Counted from the first letter of the stretch, positions 27,070 to 36,545 are shown. The stretch is DNA of 64,000 nt from Gluconacetobacter takamatsuzukensis (GCF_014174275.1 NZ_JABEQK010000003.1:310001-374000), one strand, 5' to 3'. Notes: generated by a model not told the origin, from the letters alone. Program-made: numbers and translations.

Positions 27070-28209
27070 ATGGCGCCGATGTTCCGTACCCTCTCCCTCC
27101 CGTCCCGCGTGATGCCGGCCGCGCTGGCCGCGTCGATCCTCTCCGCCGCCGTGCCGGCCCTGGCCGCCAAGCCGGCGCCGCCGCTCGACCCGTCCGCCCC
27201 GCTGGTCGCGGTCGCCCAGTCGACCACGCAGGTCTGGACCGCCCTGGTGGTCCTGCCCGACGGCCGCATGATCCTCGACTCCCCCACCTCCACCGGCACC
27301 CAGGGCCCGACCCTGGCATTGCGCGACGCCGACGGCACCACGCACCCCTACCCCGATGCGGGCTGGAACGACCCCGCCACCCCGCCCGAAAAGCGCCTGG
27401 TGTCGGCCGAAAGCCTCCAGTTGGTCGAAGACGGCACGCTGTGGGTGCTCGATAGCGGCTTCGACAGCGCGGACCGCGCCGTCGCGCCCGCCAAACTGGT
27501 GCGGCTCGACACCCGCACCGGCACCGTCACCCGGACATGGACGGTCGACCCGGCCGTCCTGCGCCCCGGCAGCCGCGTCGCGGGCGTCCGGGTGGGCCGG
27601 GGCCACGCCTTCATCCTCGATTCCGGCGTGCCCGGCCTGATCGTGATCGATCTCGAACACGGGCCCCAGCGGCGCCTGATGGACCACCACCCCTCCCTGA
27701 CCGCCCAGCGCCCGATCACCGTGGGCGGCCAGGTGGTGCAGGACGCGACCGGCCACACCGCGATCGTCCATGCGAACGAGATCGAAATCAGCCCCGACAG
27801 CCAGTGGCTCTATTACCAGCCCTTCTGCGGCCCCCTCTACCGGATCGGCACCGACCTGCTGACCGACACCACCATCACCAGCTTCGAACTCGATGACAGC
27901 GCGACGCTCTGGTACAAGACGCCTCCGCTGGGCGGCATGACGGTCGCCCGCGACGGCACGCTCTATTTCGACGATATCTCGACCGGCAGCATCTTCCGCT
28001 TCACCGCCGGGCGCATCTACCAGCGCATCGTCCTCGACCCGCGCCTGCGCTGGCCCGCCACCCCCGCCATCACGCCGTCCGGCCAGCTCTACATCCCCAC
28101 CGCCCAGCTCGACCGCACGCCGCGCTTCAATCACGGCCAGATGGCGGTCCAGTGGCCGCTGACGATCTATCGCATCGACACTGCCGCCCTCCCCCCTCCG
28201 ATCCGCTGA
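27070..28209 (+). CDS. Secreted yellow/major royal jelly-like protein (L-dopachrome tautomerase-related)
   Basis: A 379-residue protein with an N-terminal signal peptide (charged start, hydrophobic AALAASILSAAVPALAAK, cleavage probably after the Ala run). The mature part has beta-propeller-like segments seen in the yellow/MRJP family: LWVLDSGF, AFILDSGVPGLIVIDL, IEISPDSQWLYYQPFCG and GGMTVARDGTLYFDD. Bacterial members are annotated as L-dopachrome tautomerase-related, but their substrates are unknown. ATG 27070 starts the signal peptide directly; a second ATG nine bases on is also possible. thrC follows 44 bp downstream on the same strand. Confidence 0.82.
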   Translation: MAPMFRTLSLPSRVMPAALAASILSAAVPALAAKPAPPLDPSAPLVAVAQSTTQVWTALVVLPDGRMILDSPTSTGTQGPTLALRDADGTTHPYPDAGWNDPATPPEKRLVSAESLQLVEDGTLWVLDSGFDSADRAVAPAKLVRLDTRTGTVTRTWTVDPAVLRPGSRVAGVRVGRGHAFILDSGVPGLIVIDLEHGPQRRLMDHHPSLTAQRPITVGGQVVQDATGHTAIVHANEIEISPDSQWLYYQPFCGPLYRIGTDLLTDTTITSFELDDSATLWYKTPPLGGMTVARDGTLYFDDISTGSIFRFTAGRIYQRIVLDPRLRWPATPAITPSGQLYIPTAQLDRTPRFNHGQMAVQWPLTIYRIDTAALPPPIR

Positions 28210-28253
28210 CACAACCCCTTCGCGTGGGGCCCGCTTGGCGGTATGAAGGGGGC

Positions 28254-29651
28254 ATGCGCTACGTTTCGACCCGGGGACAGGCCCCCGTCCGCGATTTCTC
28301 CTCGGTTCTCATGGCCGGTCTCGCCGAGGATGGCGGCCTCTACCTGCCGGAAAGCTGGCCGGTCCTGACCGCCGACGACTGGCGGGCCCTGCGCGGCCTG
28401 CCCTATCCCGAACTGGCGGCACGCATCATCGCGCCCTTCACCGCCGGCTGCATCGCGCCCGACGTGCTGCTGCGCCTGTGCCGGGAAGCCTATGCCGGGT
28501 TCGACCACGCCGCCATCGTGCCGCTGGTCCAGGTCGAAGACGGGCTGTTCGTCCAGGAACTGTTCCACGGCCCCACGCTCGCCTTCAAGGACATGGCGAT
28601 GCAGCTGCTGGGCCGGCTGTTCGACCATGTGCTGACTGAGCGCGACGCGCACGTCACCATCGTCGGCGCCACCTCGGGCGACACCGGCTCGGCCGCGATC
28701 GAGGCCTGCCGCGGGCGCGAGCGCGTGCGCATCGTCATCCTCCACCCCGAGGGGCGCACGTCGGACGTCCAGCGCCGGCAGATGACCACGGTGCTGGAAC
28801 CCAACGTGACCAACCTGGCGGTCCAGGGCACGTTCGACGACTGCCAGGACCTGGTGAAGGCGATGTTCGCCGACGCCCCCTTCCGGCAGGACATGGGGCT
28901 CTCGGCGGTCAACTCCATCAACTGGGCCCGCATCGCGGCCCAGATCCCCTATTACGTCTACGCCGCCCTGGCCCTCGGCGCGCCCGACCGCGAGGTCTCG
29001 TTCGCGGTACCCACCGGCAATTTCGGCAACATCCTCGCCGCCTGGGCCGCGCGCCGCATGGGCCTGCCGGTCCGCGCGCTGTGCGTGGGCTCCAACCGCA
29101 ACGACATCCTGACCCGCTTCCTGCGCGACAACGACATGAGCGCGCGCGAGGTCGTGCCCAGCCTGTCGCCGTCGATGGATATCCAGGTCTCGTCGAATTT
29201 CGAGCGCCTGCTGTTCGAACTGCTGAACCGCGACGCCGAGGCCTGCGCCCGCGCCGTCACCGGTTTCCGCAGCACCGGCCGCATGGTGGTCCCGGACGCG
29301 GTCTGGCGCCAGGCCTCGGGCCTGTTCCACGCCCTCGCCCTTGACGACGAGGACACGAAGACCGAAATCCGGACTCTGTACCGGTCCAGCCAGTATCTGG
29401 CGGACCCGCACAGCGCCATCGGCATCGCCGCCGGGCGGATGTTCCGCGAACCCGGCATCCCGATGGTGGCGATGGCAACCGCCCATCCGGCCAAATTCCC
29501 CGATGCGATGGCGCAGGCGGTCGGCATCCGCCCCGCCCTGCCGCCGCATCTCGCGGATCTGTTCGACCGGCCGGAGCGTTATGACGTCGTGCCCAACCAA
29601 CTGGATGCGGTGGAAGACCGCGTCCGCGCGGCGGTGATGAAGAACAGCTGA
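28254..29651 (+). CDS. thrC: Threonine synthase
   Basis: PLP enzyme converting O-phosphohomoserine to threonine. The N-terminus MRYVSTRGQAPVRDFSSVL and GLYLPESWP are characteristic, the PLP lysine is in GPTLAFKDMAM (Lys112), and GATSGDTGSAA with VPTGNFGNI forms the phosphate-binding part. Length 465 matches the longer (Gram-negative) ThrC form. ATG 28254 is the family start, with AAGGGG just before it. The downstream M16 peptidase gene begins 64 bp later after a hairpin. Confidence 0.96.
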   Translation: MRYVSTRGQAPVRDFSSVLMAGLAEDGGLYLPESWPVLTADDWRALRGLPYPELAARIIAPFTAGCIAPDVLLRLCREAYAGFDHAAIVPLVQVEDGLFVQELFHGPTLAFKDMAMQLLGRLFDHVLTERDAHVTIVGATSGDTGSAAIEACRGRERVRIVILHPEGRTSDVQRRQMTTVLEPNVTNLAVQGTFDDCQDLVKAMFADAPFRQDMGLSAVNSINWARIAAQIPYYVYAALALGAPDREVSFAVPTGNFGNILAAWAARRMGLPVRALCVGSNRNDILTRFLRDNDMSAREVVPSLSPSMDIQVSSNFERLLFELLNRDAEACARAVTGFRSTGRMVVPDAVWRQASGLFHALALDDEDTKTEIRTLYRSSQYLADPHSAIGIAAGRMFREPGIPMVAMATAHPAKFPDAMAQAVGIRPALPPHLADLFDRPERYDVVPNQLDAVEDRVRAAVMKNS

Positions 29652-29677
29652 CGCCCATACCTTCCCTTTCTCCGGAC

Positions 29678-29698
29678 GTCCGGCCCTGCCGGCCGGAC
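29678..29698 (+). terminator. Hairpin between thrC and the M16 peptidase
   Basis: GTCCGGCC (29678-29685) and GGCCGGAC (29691-29698) form a perfect 8-bp stem with a 5-nt loop 26 bp after thrC. It has no following T-tract and lies 17 bp before the next start, so it may attenuate or separate the two genes. Confidence 0.45.
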
Positions 29699-29715
29699 CG
29701 TCACGCAGGACCCTG

Positions 29716-30981
29716 ATGACCGACCAGATCAACGTAACCCGCCTCCCTTCCGGCCTGACCGTGGTCACCGAACGCATGGACCGGGTCGAAACCGTGTCGT
29801 TCGGCGCCTATGTCGCCGCCGGCACCTGCCACGAGCACGCCGAGGAAAACGGCGTCTCGCATTTCCTCGAACATATGGCCTTCAAGGGCACCGAACGCCG
29901 CAGCGCCGCCGGCATCGCCGAGGAAATCGAGAATGTGGGCGGCCATATCAACGCCTACACGGCGCGCGAGCACACCGCTTATTACGTCAAGCTGCTGAAG
30001 GAAGACTTGGCCCTGGGCGCCGACATCATCGGCGACATCCTGACCCACAGCAGCTTCGCGCCTGATGAGGTCGAGCGCGAGCGCGGCGTGATCCTGCAGG
30101 AAATCGGGCAGGCCAACGACACGCCCGACGATATCATCTTCGACCATTTCCAGGAAACCGCGTTCCCCGAGCAGCCGATGGGCCGCCCCACGCTCGGCAC
30201 CGAGGCCCTGATCCGCGACATGAGCCGCGAGACCCTGATGCGCTACATGCGCGGCCATTACACGACCGCCAACACCGTGGTCGCGGCGGCGGGCAACCTG
30301 CATCATGAAGACGTGGTCGCCCTGGCCGAACGCCATTTCCGCGACCTGCCGACCCTGGGCAGCCCCGCCAGCTTCGACTCCCGCTACACGGGCGGCGAAT
30401 TCCGGCGCGAGAAGGATCTCGACCAGGCCCATGTCGTGCTGGGCTTCCCCTCGGTCGGATACGGCGACCCCGATTACTACCCGGTGCTGCTGCTCTCCAC
30501 CCTGCTCGGCGGCGGGATGTCGTCGCGCCTGTTCCAGGAAATCCGCGAGAAGCGCGGCCTGGTCTATTCGGTCTATTCCTTCAACGCCCCGTTCCGCGAC
30601 GGCGGCCTGTTCGGTATCTATGCCGGCACCGGCGCCGACCAGGTCGGCGAACTGGTTCCCGTGACGCTGGAGGAACTGCGCAAGGTGCAGCTCCAGGTCG
30701 GGCAGGAGGAACTGGACCGCGCCCGCGCCCAGCTCAAATCGTCGCTCCTGATGTCGCTGGAAAGCACCGGCAGCCGGTGCGAGCAGCTGGCCCGCCAGTT
30801 GCAGGTCTTCGGCCGCCTGGTCCCCACGGCCGAGACCGTCAGCCTGGTCAACAAGGTCACGATCGACGACGTCCGGCGCGTCGCCGCCCGCGTCTTCCGC
30901 GGCACGCCCACGCTGGCGTCGCTGGGCCCGGTGCACAACATGCCCACCCTGGGCTCCATTGCCGAGGCTCTGGCGGCATGA
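29716..30981 (+). CDS. M16 (pitrilysin/processing peptidase-like) zinc peptidase
   Basis: Inverse-zincin metallopeptidase. The zinc motif HFLEH lies at residues 49-53, with the distal Glu in the helix about 75 residues later (DEVERERGVILQEIGQ), and both the N-terminal and C-terminal M16 domains are present (421 residues; GGGMSSRLFQEIREKRGLVY near residue 270 is typical). Related alphaproteobacterial proteins are close to the mitochondrial processing peptidase beta subunit; PqqF-like alternatives seem less likely because pqq genes are not near. It is translationally coupled to pmbA (ATGA overlap). Confidence 0.93.
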   Translation: MTDQINVTRLPSGLTVVTERMDRVETVSFGAYVAAGTCHEHAEENGVSHFLEHMAFKGTERRSAAGIAEEIENVGGHINAYTAREHTAYYVKLLKEDLALGADIIGDILTHSSFAPDEVERERGVILQEIGQANDTPDDIIFDHFQETAFPEQPMGRPTLGTEALIRDMSRETLMRYMRGHYTTANTVVAAAGNLHHEDVVALAERHFRDLPTLGSPASFDSRYTGGEFRREKDLDQAHVVLGFPSVGYGDPDYYPVLLLSTLLGGGMSSRLFQEIREKRGLVYSVYSFNAPFRDGGLFGIYAGTGADQVGELVPVTLEELRKVQLQVGQEELDRARAQLKSSLLMSLESTGSRCEQLARQLQVFGRLVPTAETVSLVNKVTIDDVRRVAARVFRGTPTLASLGPVHNMPTLGSIAEALAA

Positions 30982-32318
30982 GCACCGACCCGCTCGACCT
31001 GATCGGCACCCTGATCGGCAAGGCCCGCGCCGCCGGCGCCGATGCGGTGGATGCGGTCTACACGGCCCGCACGGCCCATGGCGTGCAGATCCGCAACGGC
31101 AAGACCGAGGACCTGGAACGGTCGGAAACCTGCGACCTCGGGCTGCGCGTCTTCACCGGCCGGCAATCGGCCATCGTCTCGGCCACCAGCCTCGACCCGG
31201 CGCGCTTCGACGCGCTGGTCGAGCAGGCGCTGGCCATGGCCCGCGTCCTGCCCGAGGACCCGCATGCCGGCCTGTCGCCCCAGGCCGAACACGGTTTCGT
31301 CGACGGCACCGGGCTGGACCTTCTGGACAGCGCGCGGCCCGACACGGCGGCGCTGATGGCACGCGCCCGCGCGGCCGAGGACGCGGCGCTTGCGGTCGCG
31401 GGCGTGACCAACAGCAGCGGCGGCTCGGCCAGTTTCGGCCTGGCGGACATCGTGCTCATGACCTCGGCCGGTTTCTCCGGCCGCTATGCCCGCAGCAGCC
31501 ATTCCGTGTCGGTCAGCGTGCTGGCCGGCCAGGGTACCGGCATGCAGCGCGATTACGATTACGACGCCACCGTTCATCTCTCCGACCTCGCCGATGCGGG
31601 CACGATCGGGCGCAGCGCGGGCGAAAAGGCCGTGGCCCGGCTCAACCCCACCCGCCCGCGCACCGGCAGCATGCATGTGGTCTTCGATCCGCGCGTCTCC
31701 TCCAGCCTGCTGGGCCACCTGGCCGGGGCCGTAAACGGCACCGCCATCGCGCGCGGCACCTCCTTCCTCAAGGACCGGATGGGCCGGCGGATCATGCCCG
31801 CGGGCATCGACATCCTCGACGACCCCACGCGCGTGCGCGGCCTGTCCGCCCACCCGTTCGACGGCGAGGGCGTGCGCTGCGGCGAACTGGCGATCGTGCA
31901 GGACGGCGTGCTGGCCAACTGGGCGCTGGATTCCCGCAGCGCCCGGCAACTGGGCCTGCCGGGCAACGGCCGCGCCAGCCGTGGCAGCAGCGCGCCGCCC
32001 GGCCCCTCGCTGGGCAGCCTGTATGCCCGCCCCGGCGCCCCCACCCCGGCGGCGCTGATGGCCGACATCGCGGAAGGGATCTATATTACCGAGCTGATGG
32101 GCTCGGCCATCAACGGGCTGACCGGCGACTACAGCCGGGGGGCCTCCGGCTTCATGATCCGGGGCGGCACGCTTGCGGAACCGGTCGCGGAACTGACCAT
32201 CGCGGGAAACCTGAACGACATGTTCGCCCGCATGATGCTGGCGGACGACCTGGTGTTCCGCCGCGGCATCAATGCGCCCACGATCCGCATCGATGATATG
32301 ATGATCGCCGGCTCCTGA
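30978..32318 (+). CDS. pmbA: TldD/PmbA family protein (PmbA/TldE)
   Basis: Partner subunit of the TldD-TldE metallopeptidase complex, which degrades or matures small peptides (for example microcin B17 and, in some bacteria, CcdA-type antitoxins). The protein (446 residues) has GVQIRNGKTEDLERSETCDLG and LGLRVFTGRQSAIVS in the N-terminal half and GHLAGAVNGTAIARGTSFLK and GLTGDYSRGASGFMI in the C-terminal half, all typical of PmbA/TldE, which lacks TldD's HExxxH zinc site. ATG 30978 overlaps the M16 peptidase stop. No tldD is visible in the window, so its partner must be elsewhere. Confidence 0.92.
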   Translation: MSTDPLDLIGTLIGKARAAGADAVDAVYTARTAHGVQIRNGKTEDLERSETCDLGLRVFTGRQSAIVSATSLDPARFDALVEQALAMARVLPEDPHAGLSPQAEHGFVDGTGLDLLDSARPDTAALMARARAAEDAALAVAGVTNSSGGSASFGLADIVLMTSAGFSGRYARSSHSVSVSVLAGQGTGMQRDYDYDATVHLSDLADAGTIGRSAGEKAVARLNPTRPRTGSMHVVFDPRVSSSLLGHLAGAVNGTAIARGTSFLKDRMGRRIMPAGIDILDDPTRVRGLSAHPFDGEGVRCGELAIVQDGVLANWALDSRSARQLGLPGNGRASRGSSAPPGPSLGSLYARPGAPTPAALMADIAEGIYITELMGSAINGLTGDYSRGASGFMIRGGTLAEPVAELTIAGNLNDMFARMMLADDLVFRRGINAPTIRIDDMMIAGS

Positions 32319-32341
32319 GCCGGACCCGCACGACTGGAGAA

Positions 32342-33310
32342 ATGGACACAGCCATGACCACCCCGTCCCAGCCCGTCCGCACCGCCCGCCGCCTCGGCGT
32401 CCTGCTGCTGGGCACCGCCCTGGCGGTATTGCCGCTGCTGTCCCATGGTGCCGATGCCCGGCCCGGCGGCGGTTCCTCGATCGGCAGCCGGGGCTCGCGC
32501 ACCTACAGCGCCCCCGCCCCCACCCAGACCGCGCCCTACGGGGCGGCGCCGATGCAGCGCTCGATCACCCAGCCCTCGTCCGGCGGATACATGAACGGGC
32601 CGTCCTCCTATCCGCGCTCGCCCTATGGCGCGCCCTACGGGTCGCCCTATGCCGCGCGGCCGCATCCGTTCGCCAGCGGCTTCCTCGGCGGCATGCTGGG
32701 CGCCGGTCTGTTCGGCGTGCTGTTCGGCCACGGCATCGCCGGCGGGCTGCATGGCGGCGGCAGCTTCCTCGGCATGCTGGTCCAGCTCCTGCTGCTGGGC
32801 CTGCTGATCGGCTGGCTGGTGCGCCGCTTCGGCGGCGGCGCCCGGCAGGGCGCGCCGATCGCCGCTCCCCCCTCCTACGGCCAGGCCGGCCCCTCGGGCG
32901 CCCCGGTCACGATCACCCCCGACGATTACCGTGCGTTCCAGCGCCTGCTGATGGACGTCCAGGCGGCATGGAGCCAGCAGAACCTCCCGGCGCTGCAACA
33001 TATGGCAACGCCCGAGATGGTGGGCTATTTCAACGCCCAGCTTTCCGACCTCGCCAGCCGCGGCGCGCGCAACGTCGTCTCCGACGTCCGCTTCGAACAT
33101 GGCGACCTGTCCGAGGCATGGAGCGAGAGCGGGTTCGACTACGCCACGGTGGCGATGCGCTATTCCATGATCGACATCACCACCGACATGACCGGCCGCG
33201 TCATCGACGGCAGCTCGACCGAGCGCGTCAGCGTCACCGAACTCTGGACCTTCATGCGCCCCTCGCGCGGCGGCGGCTGGCTGCTCTCGGCCATCCAGCA
33301 GACCCGCTGA
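32342..33310 (+). CDS. Tim44-like domain protein
   Basis: Predicted secreted or membrane-bound protein of 322 residues with a signal-like N-terminal helix (LGVLLLGTALAVLPLLSHG, about residues 19-37), a Gly/Pro/Ser-rich stretch, two hydrophobic segments with a Gly-rich hairpin (around 105-165), and a C-terminal Tim44-like domain (from about 195, ITPDDYRAFQRLLMDVQAAW onwards). Tim44-like bacterial proteins are thought to sit at the membrane; function unproven. ATG 32342 is used, but ATG 32354 four codons on would serve equally. It begins 23 bp after pmbA, and is followed by a hairpin and an intrinsic terminator. Confidence 0.82.
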   Translation: MDTAMTTPSQPVRTARRLGVLLLGTALAVLPLLSHGADARPGGGSSIGSRGSRTYSAPAPTQTAPYGAAPMQRSITQPSSGGYMNGPSSYPRSPYGAPYGSPYAARPHPFASGFLGGMLGAGLFGVLFGHGIAGGLHGGGSFLGMLVQLLLLGLLIGWLVRRFGGGARQGAPIAAPPSYGQAGPSGAPVTITPDDYRAFQRLLMDVQAAWSQQNLPALQHMATPEMVGYFNAQLSDLASRGARNVVSDVRFEHGDLSEAWSESGFDYATVAMRYSMIDITTDMTGRVIDGSSTERVSVTELWTFMRPSRGGGWLLSAIQQTR

Positions 33311-33319
33311 CCCGCCTCC

Positions 33320-33349
33320 CCGGCGGGGCGCGGCATCGCTCCCCGCCGG
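33320..33349 (+). terminator. Stem-loop after the Tim44-like gene
   Basis: CCGGCGGGG (33320-33328) pairs with CCCCGCCGG (33341-33349) with a 12-nt loop, 9 bp after the stop codon. A proper U-tailed terminator follows 60 bp later, so this may serve transcript-end protection. Confidence 0.45.
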
Positions 33350-33410
33350 AACCATCGACCGGAAAACCCCGGCCCATCTCCCTCCCCACACCCTGCCCCG
33401 ACGCCCGACA

Positions 33411-33435
33411 AGGTCCTTGACGGACCTGTTTTTTT
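33411..33435 (+). terminator. Intrinsic terminator
   Basis: AGGTCC (33411-33416), loop TTGAC, GGACCT (33422-33427), then G and seven T (33429-33435). It is the only textbook stem plus T-run terminator I found in the window. It ends the unit containing the Tim44-like gene and isolates the small gene starting at 33460. Confidence 0.75.
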
Positions 33436-33459
33436 GTCGAAGCGTTACGGGCCCGTTGC

Positions 33460-33726
33460 ATGACGCACGAGGAGGTGGGCGCGGACGATGACCCAAAGCT
33501 CAAGGCCGCCCGCACCACCGCCGCCCAGCGCGGCGTCGATCCGCGCCAGGTCGAGGCCCCGTCGCAGGCCGCCGACAAGGTGACGCGGGCCCTGGCCAAA
33601 ATGGCAGGAAACGACCGGCGGGCCATCGAGCACACCCGCACGCAGCAAGCCCGGCTGCGCCAGTTGCGCGACCGCATCTCGGACGGCATGCCCACGCTCG
33701 CCACCCGCGCCGTGGCGCCGGAATGA
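33460..33726 (+). CDS. Small hypothetical protein, 88 aa
   Basis: No family recognised. The protein is charged and likely helical (Ala, Arg, Gln rich; TRALAKMAGNDRRAIEHTRT in the middle) with no signal peptide or membrane segment. Third-position GC is high as in neighbouring genes, which supports coding on this strand over the overlapping 132-codon antisense frame. It begins 24 bp after a strong terminator, so it has its own promoter, and lies 40 bp upstream of another small orphan and an ATP-grasp enzyme on the same strand. Confidence 0.6.
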   Translation: MTHEEVGADDDPKLKAARTTAAQRGVDPRQVEAPSQAADKVTRALAKMAGNDRRAIEHTRTQQARLRQLRDRISDGMPTLATRAVAPE

Positions 33727-33766
33727 TCGCGCCCGCCAGGACCCGACACCCTTCAGGATCGTACCG

Positions 33767-34123
33767 ATGAACAAACAGTCCACTGTCATTCTCGTGGCGG
33801 CCGGGGCGCTGGGGATCGCAGGCGCAACATCGTTCCTGGTCACGTCCAGCCATCAGGCGGACGACCAGGCCTGCCGGCAGGATGCACCGCCCGCCGCCCC
33901 CGGCACCCATCCGCCGGACACGGCGCACGACCGCCGGCCCGAAGAGTGCGATCACCACCCTCATTCCTCCGGCGGGATGGCATTCCTCACCGGCAGCGGT
34001 CGCGGCGACAATGACGACGATTCCCGCGCCGGCCGCACAGGCGGCGGCGAGGGCGAGGCGGAATCGGCAGGCCATGCCGGCTTCGGCGGCAGCGCCGCCG
34101 GTCACGGCGGCGGCGGCGAATAG
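33767..34123 (+). CDS. Small Gly/Asp/His-rich protein with N-terminal membrane anchor, 118 aa
   Basis: Starts with a hydrophobic segment (VILVAAGALGIAGATSFLV, residues 7-25) that is a signal peptide or membrane anchor. The rest is low complexity: His, Asp and Gly rich, with two cysteines and a Gly-rich tail ending FGGSAAGHGGGGE. The arrangement of a small Gly-rich exported protein directly before a glutathionylspermidine-synthase-like enzyme (gap 15 bp) recalls the ygiB-ygiC pair of enterobacteria, whose YgiB (DUF1190) also has a Gly-rich FGGS tail. That relationship is a resemblance only; I cannot show homology. Confidence 0.6.
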   Translation: MNKQSTVILVAAGALGIAGATSFLVTSSHQADDQACRQDAPPAAPGTHPPDTAHDRRPEECDHHPHSSGGMAFLTGSGRGDNDDDSRAGRTGGGEGEAESAGHAGFGGSAAGHGGGGE

Positions 34124-34138
34124 GCCGCTCCGCCCCCG

Positions 34139-35281
34139 ATGATCCCCGGCATCAGGCGCATCGGCTGCTCCCCGCGCCCCGACTGGCAGCAGTGCGCCGA
34201 CACGCTCGGCTACACCTATTACCGCAACGATGACGGCAGCCTCGCCTGGCGCGAGGACGCGTATTACGCCATCGCCCCCACCGCCGCCGAAACCCTGCGC
34301 CGCGCGGCCGAGACGCTGCATCGCATGTGCCTCGCCCTGGTGGACGAGGCCACCCGCACCCCGCGCGGCCTCGACGCCTTCCACATTCCCGAAGCCATGC
34401 AGCCGGTGGTGCGCGACTCCTGGGCACGGCGCGATTCCTTCCTGATCGGCCGGTTCGATTTCGCATGGCAGGGCGGCCGGCCGAAACTGATCGAATATAA
34501 TGCCGACACCCCCGCCACCCTGCCCGAAAGCACGCGCATGCAGGCGGCATGGCGGCGCGCGACACATCCCGCGCTAGGCGACCGCGCGCTCAGCGAGGCC
34601 GCGCTGGTCAACCACCTGTCGGCACTCCGCGCGCAGGACCGGCTGGACGATATCGTCCATGTCGTCCCCTACCCCGACAATCGCGAAGACGCCGTCCATG
34701 CCCGCTATTACATCGACTGGGCGCGGCAGGCCGGGCTGGACGCGGTGCAATGCGAACTGCGCGACCTCGAAATCAGTACCGATGGACGATTACTGCATCG
34801 CGGCCGCATTGTCCGCACCATGATCCGCATGTATCCGTGGGAGCTGATGTTCCGCGATGCCGGCGCGCGCCACCTGCGCCGATGCGGCTGCCGGTTCCTC
34901 AACCCGCCCTGGACGGCACTCCTGTCCAACAAGGCGCTGCTGCCGGCACTGTGGCGGCATCACCCCGGCCATCCGCTCCTGCTGCCCGCCGCGTGGACGC
35001 CCGAGGGCATGGCGCATTACGTCGAAAAACCCATCCACGCACGCGGCGGCGAGAATGTCCGCATCGTCGCGGGTCAGGAAACGCTGGCGCTGGAACCGGG
35101 CACCTACGGCGATTATCCCCGGATCTACCAGCATTATGCCGATCACCGCATCGACGGCGTCACCGCCTCCATCGGCGCCTGGATCGTCGGCAGCCATTTC
35201 GCCGGCATCACGGTGCGCGAAAGCCCCGATGCCGTCATCCGCCACACCTCGCCCATCGTGCCCCACCTGATCGCCGGATAG
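34139..35281 (+). CDS. Glutathionylspermidine synthase-like preATP-grasp protein
   Basis: ATP-grasp ligase of the YgiC/YjfC group. Visible landmarks are CADTLGYTYYRND at the start, the FDFAWQGGRPKLIEYNADTPATLPEST block with the substrate/ATP contact residues, and the later ALLPALWRHHPGHPLLLPA, YVEKPIHARGGENVRI and GSHFAGITVRESPDAVI. Length 380 is the short (synthetase-only) form without an amidase domain. Members join an amine or amino acid to a carboxylate with ATP, but YgiC-type proteins have not been shown to make glutathionylspermidine; product unknown. It is the third gene of a small unit, 15 bp after the Gly-rich protein. Confidence 0.85.
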   Translation: MIPGIRRIGCSPRPDWQQCADTLGYTYYRNDDGSLAWREDAYYAIAPTAAETLRRAAETLHRMCLALVDEATRTPRGLDAFHIPEAMQPVVRDSWARRDSFLIGRFDFAWQGGRPKLIEYNADTPATLPESTRMQAAWRRATHPALGDRALSEAALVNHLSALRAQDRLDDIVHVVPYPDNREDAVHARYYIDWARQAGLDAVQCELRDLEISTDGRLLHRGRIVRTMIRMYPWELMFRDAGARHLRRCGCRFLNPPWTALLSNKALLPALWRHHPGHPLLLPAAWTPEGMAHYVEKPIHARGGENVRIVAGQETLALEPGTYGDYPRIYQHYADHRIDGVTASIGAWIVGSHFAGITVRESPDAVIRHTSPIVPHLIAG

Positions 35282-35295
35282 ACCTAGCCCCAGAC

Positions 35296-36357
35296 CTACC
35301 CCCTCCGGGCAGCCGCCAGTTCGTCGCGCAGGCAGGCCACCAGCTGCGCCGCCGGCATGGATCGCGCCAGCGGCGCCCCCTGCCCGGCCCACTGGGCCCC
35401 GAACCCGAATTCTCCACGCGCCTTCGCCGCGGCATGCAGCGTCTTCCCCGCATCGTAGGTAACGGGATAATCCGGCGGCACCGGCACCGCCCCCGCATCG
35501 GCCAGGGCCGTGAAGCGGTTCGCCAGCACCCGCGCCGGCCGGCCGGAAATCACGCTGGTCAGCCGGGTATGAAAGGCCCCCGGCCCCGCCAGCGCCGCGC
35601 GATAGGCCGCGTCAGCGGCGGATTCCGGGCACAGGATGAAGGCCGTCCCCATCTGGGCCGCCACCGCCCCCAGGTCGAGCACGGCAGCCATCCCCGCACC
35701 ATCCATGATCCCGCCGGCCGCTATCACCGGCCCGCGACACCGCCGCACCAGTAGCCGCGTCAGCGCAAGAATGCCCAGCGCGTCGTCCGGCGCGGCCGGA
35801 TCGAACACCCCCCGATGCCCGCCCGCCTCGATCCCCTGCGCGACGACCGCATCCATCCCGGCCGCCTCGGCCGCGCGCGCCTCGTCCAGACAGGTCACGC
35901 TGGCCAGCAGCACCGCCCCGGTCGCGCGCAGCGCCGCCACCATCTCCGCCGGCGGCAACCCGAAATGAAAGCTGATGACCGGCGGCCGGACCGCACGCAG
36001 CATGTCCAGCATCTCCGGATCGTCGGCAAAACGCCTGTACGGCGCACGCAACGCCGCCGGGGCCGGCGCCCCGAAAGCGGCAAAGACCGGGCCCAGCCAC
36101 GCCAGCCACGCCGCCTCGCGCACCCGGTCGCGGCGCGGTGCCGCATGGACGAACAGGTTCACGTTGAACGGGCGATCGGTTCGCTCCCTGATCTCGGCAA
36201 TCATCCCCCGGGCACCCGCCGCGTCGACCGCGCCGACCCCGATGGACCCAAGCCCGCCGGCCTCCGATACCGCCGCCGCCATGGCCGGCGTGGAAACCCC
36301 CGCCATCGGCGCCTGAATCAGCGGAACAGCCAGACCGAGGCGCTCGAAACCGGACAT
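35296..36357 (-). CDS. Nitronate monooxygenase / 2-nitropropane dioxygenase-family flavoprotein
   Basis: FMN-dependent TIM-barrel oxidoreductase oxidising alkyl nitronates such as propionate-3-nitronate. Landmarks are [15 protein letters not shown] near the N-terminus, the FNVNLFVH strand, [17 protein letters not shown] (phosphate-binding loop with the catalytic His) and [19 protein letters not shown]. Length 353 from ATG 36357 is standard; a longer start at 36384 adds only nine non-conserved residues. It is convergent with the ATP-grasp gene (14 bp gap) and divergent from the orphan at 36546. Confidence 0.92.
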   Translation of the reverse strand: MSGFERLGLAVPLIQAPMAGVSTPAMAAAVSEAGGLGSIGVGAVDAAGARGMIAEIRERTDRPFNVNLFVHAAPRRDRVREAAWLAWLGPVFAAFGAPAPAALRAPYRRFADDPEMLDMLRAVRPPVISFHFGLPPAEMVAALRATGAVLLASVTCLDEARAAEAAGMDAVVAQGIEAGGHRGVFDPAAPDDALGILALTRLLVRRCRGPVIAAGGIMDGAGMAAVLDLGAVAAQMGTAFILCPESAADAAYRAALAGPGAFHTRLTSVISGRPARVLANRFTALADAGAVPVPPDYPVTYDAGKTLHAAAKARGEFGFGAQWAGQGAPLARSMPAAQLVACLRDELAAARRG

Positions 36358-36545
36358 GAACCACGCTCCCTGCAAGTGCGGCATTGCCTGCCATCTCTAC
36401 CATCGCGGGCGCCGGGCCTGCCACGAAAGCCGCGCGCCTGCGGTTGACCAGGCCGCGAACCGCCCCATAGAGTCGCGCCGATGATATCCTCGACACCGGA
36501 TTTCCCGATGAAATCGCCTGCTGCCGCCAGCCACGAGGGAATATC

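Noticed and set aside
33445-33843. 132-codon minus-strand frame opposite the 88-aa gene
   Set aside because: The plus-strand frame has higher third-position GC, fits after the terminator and aligns with two downstream same-strand genes.
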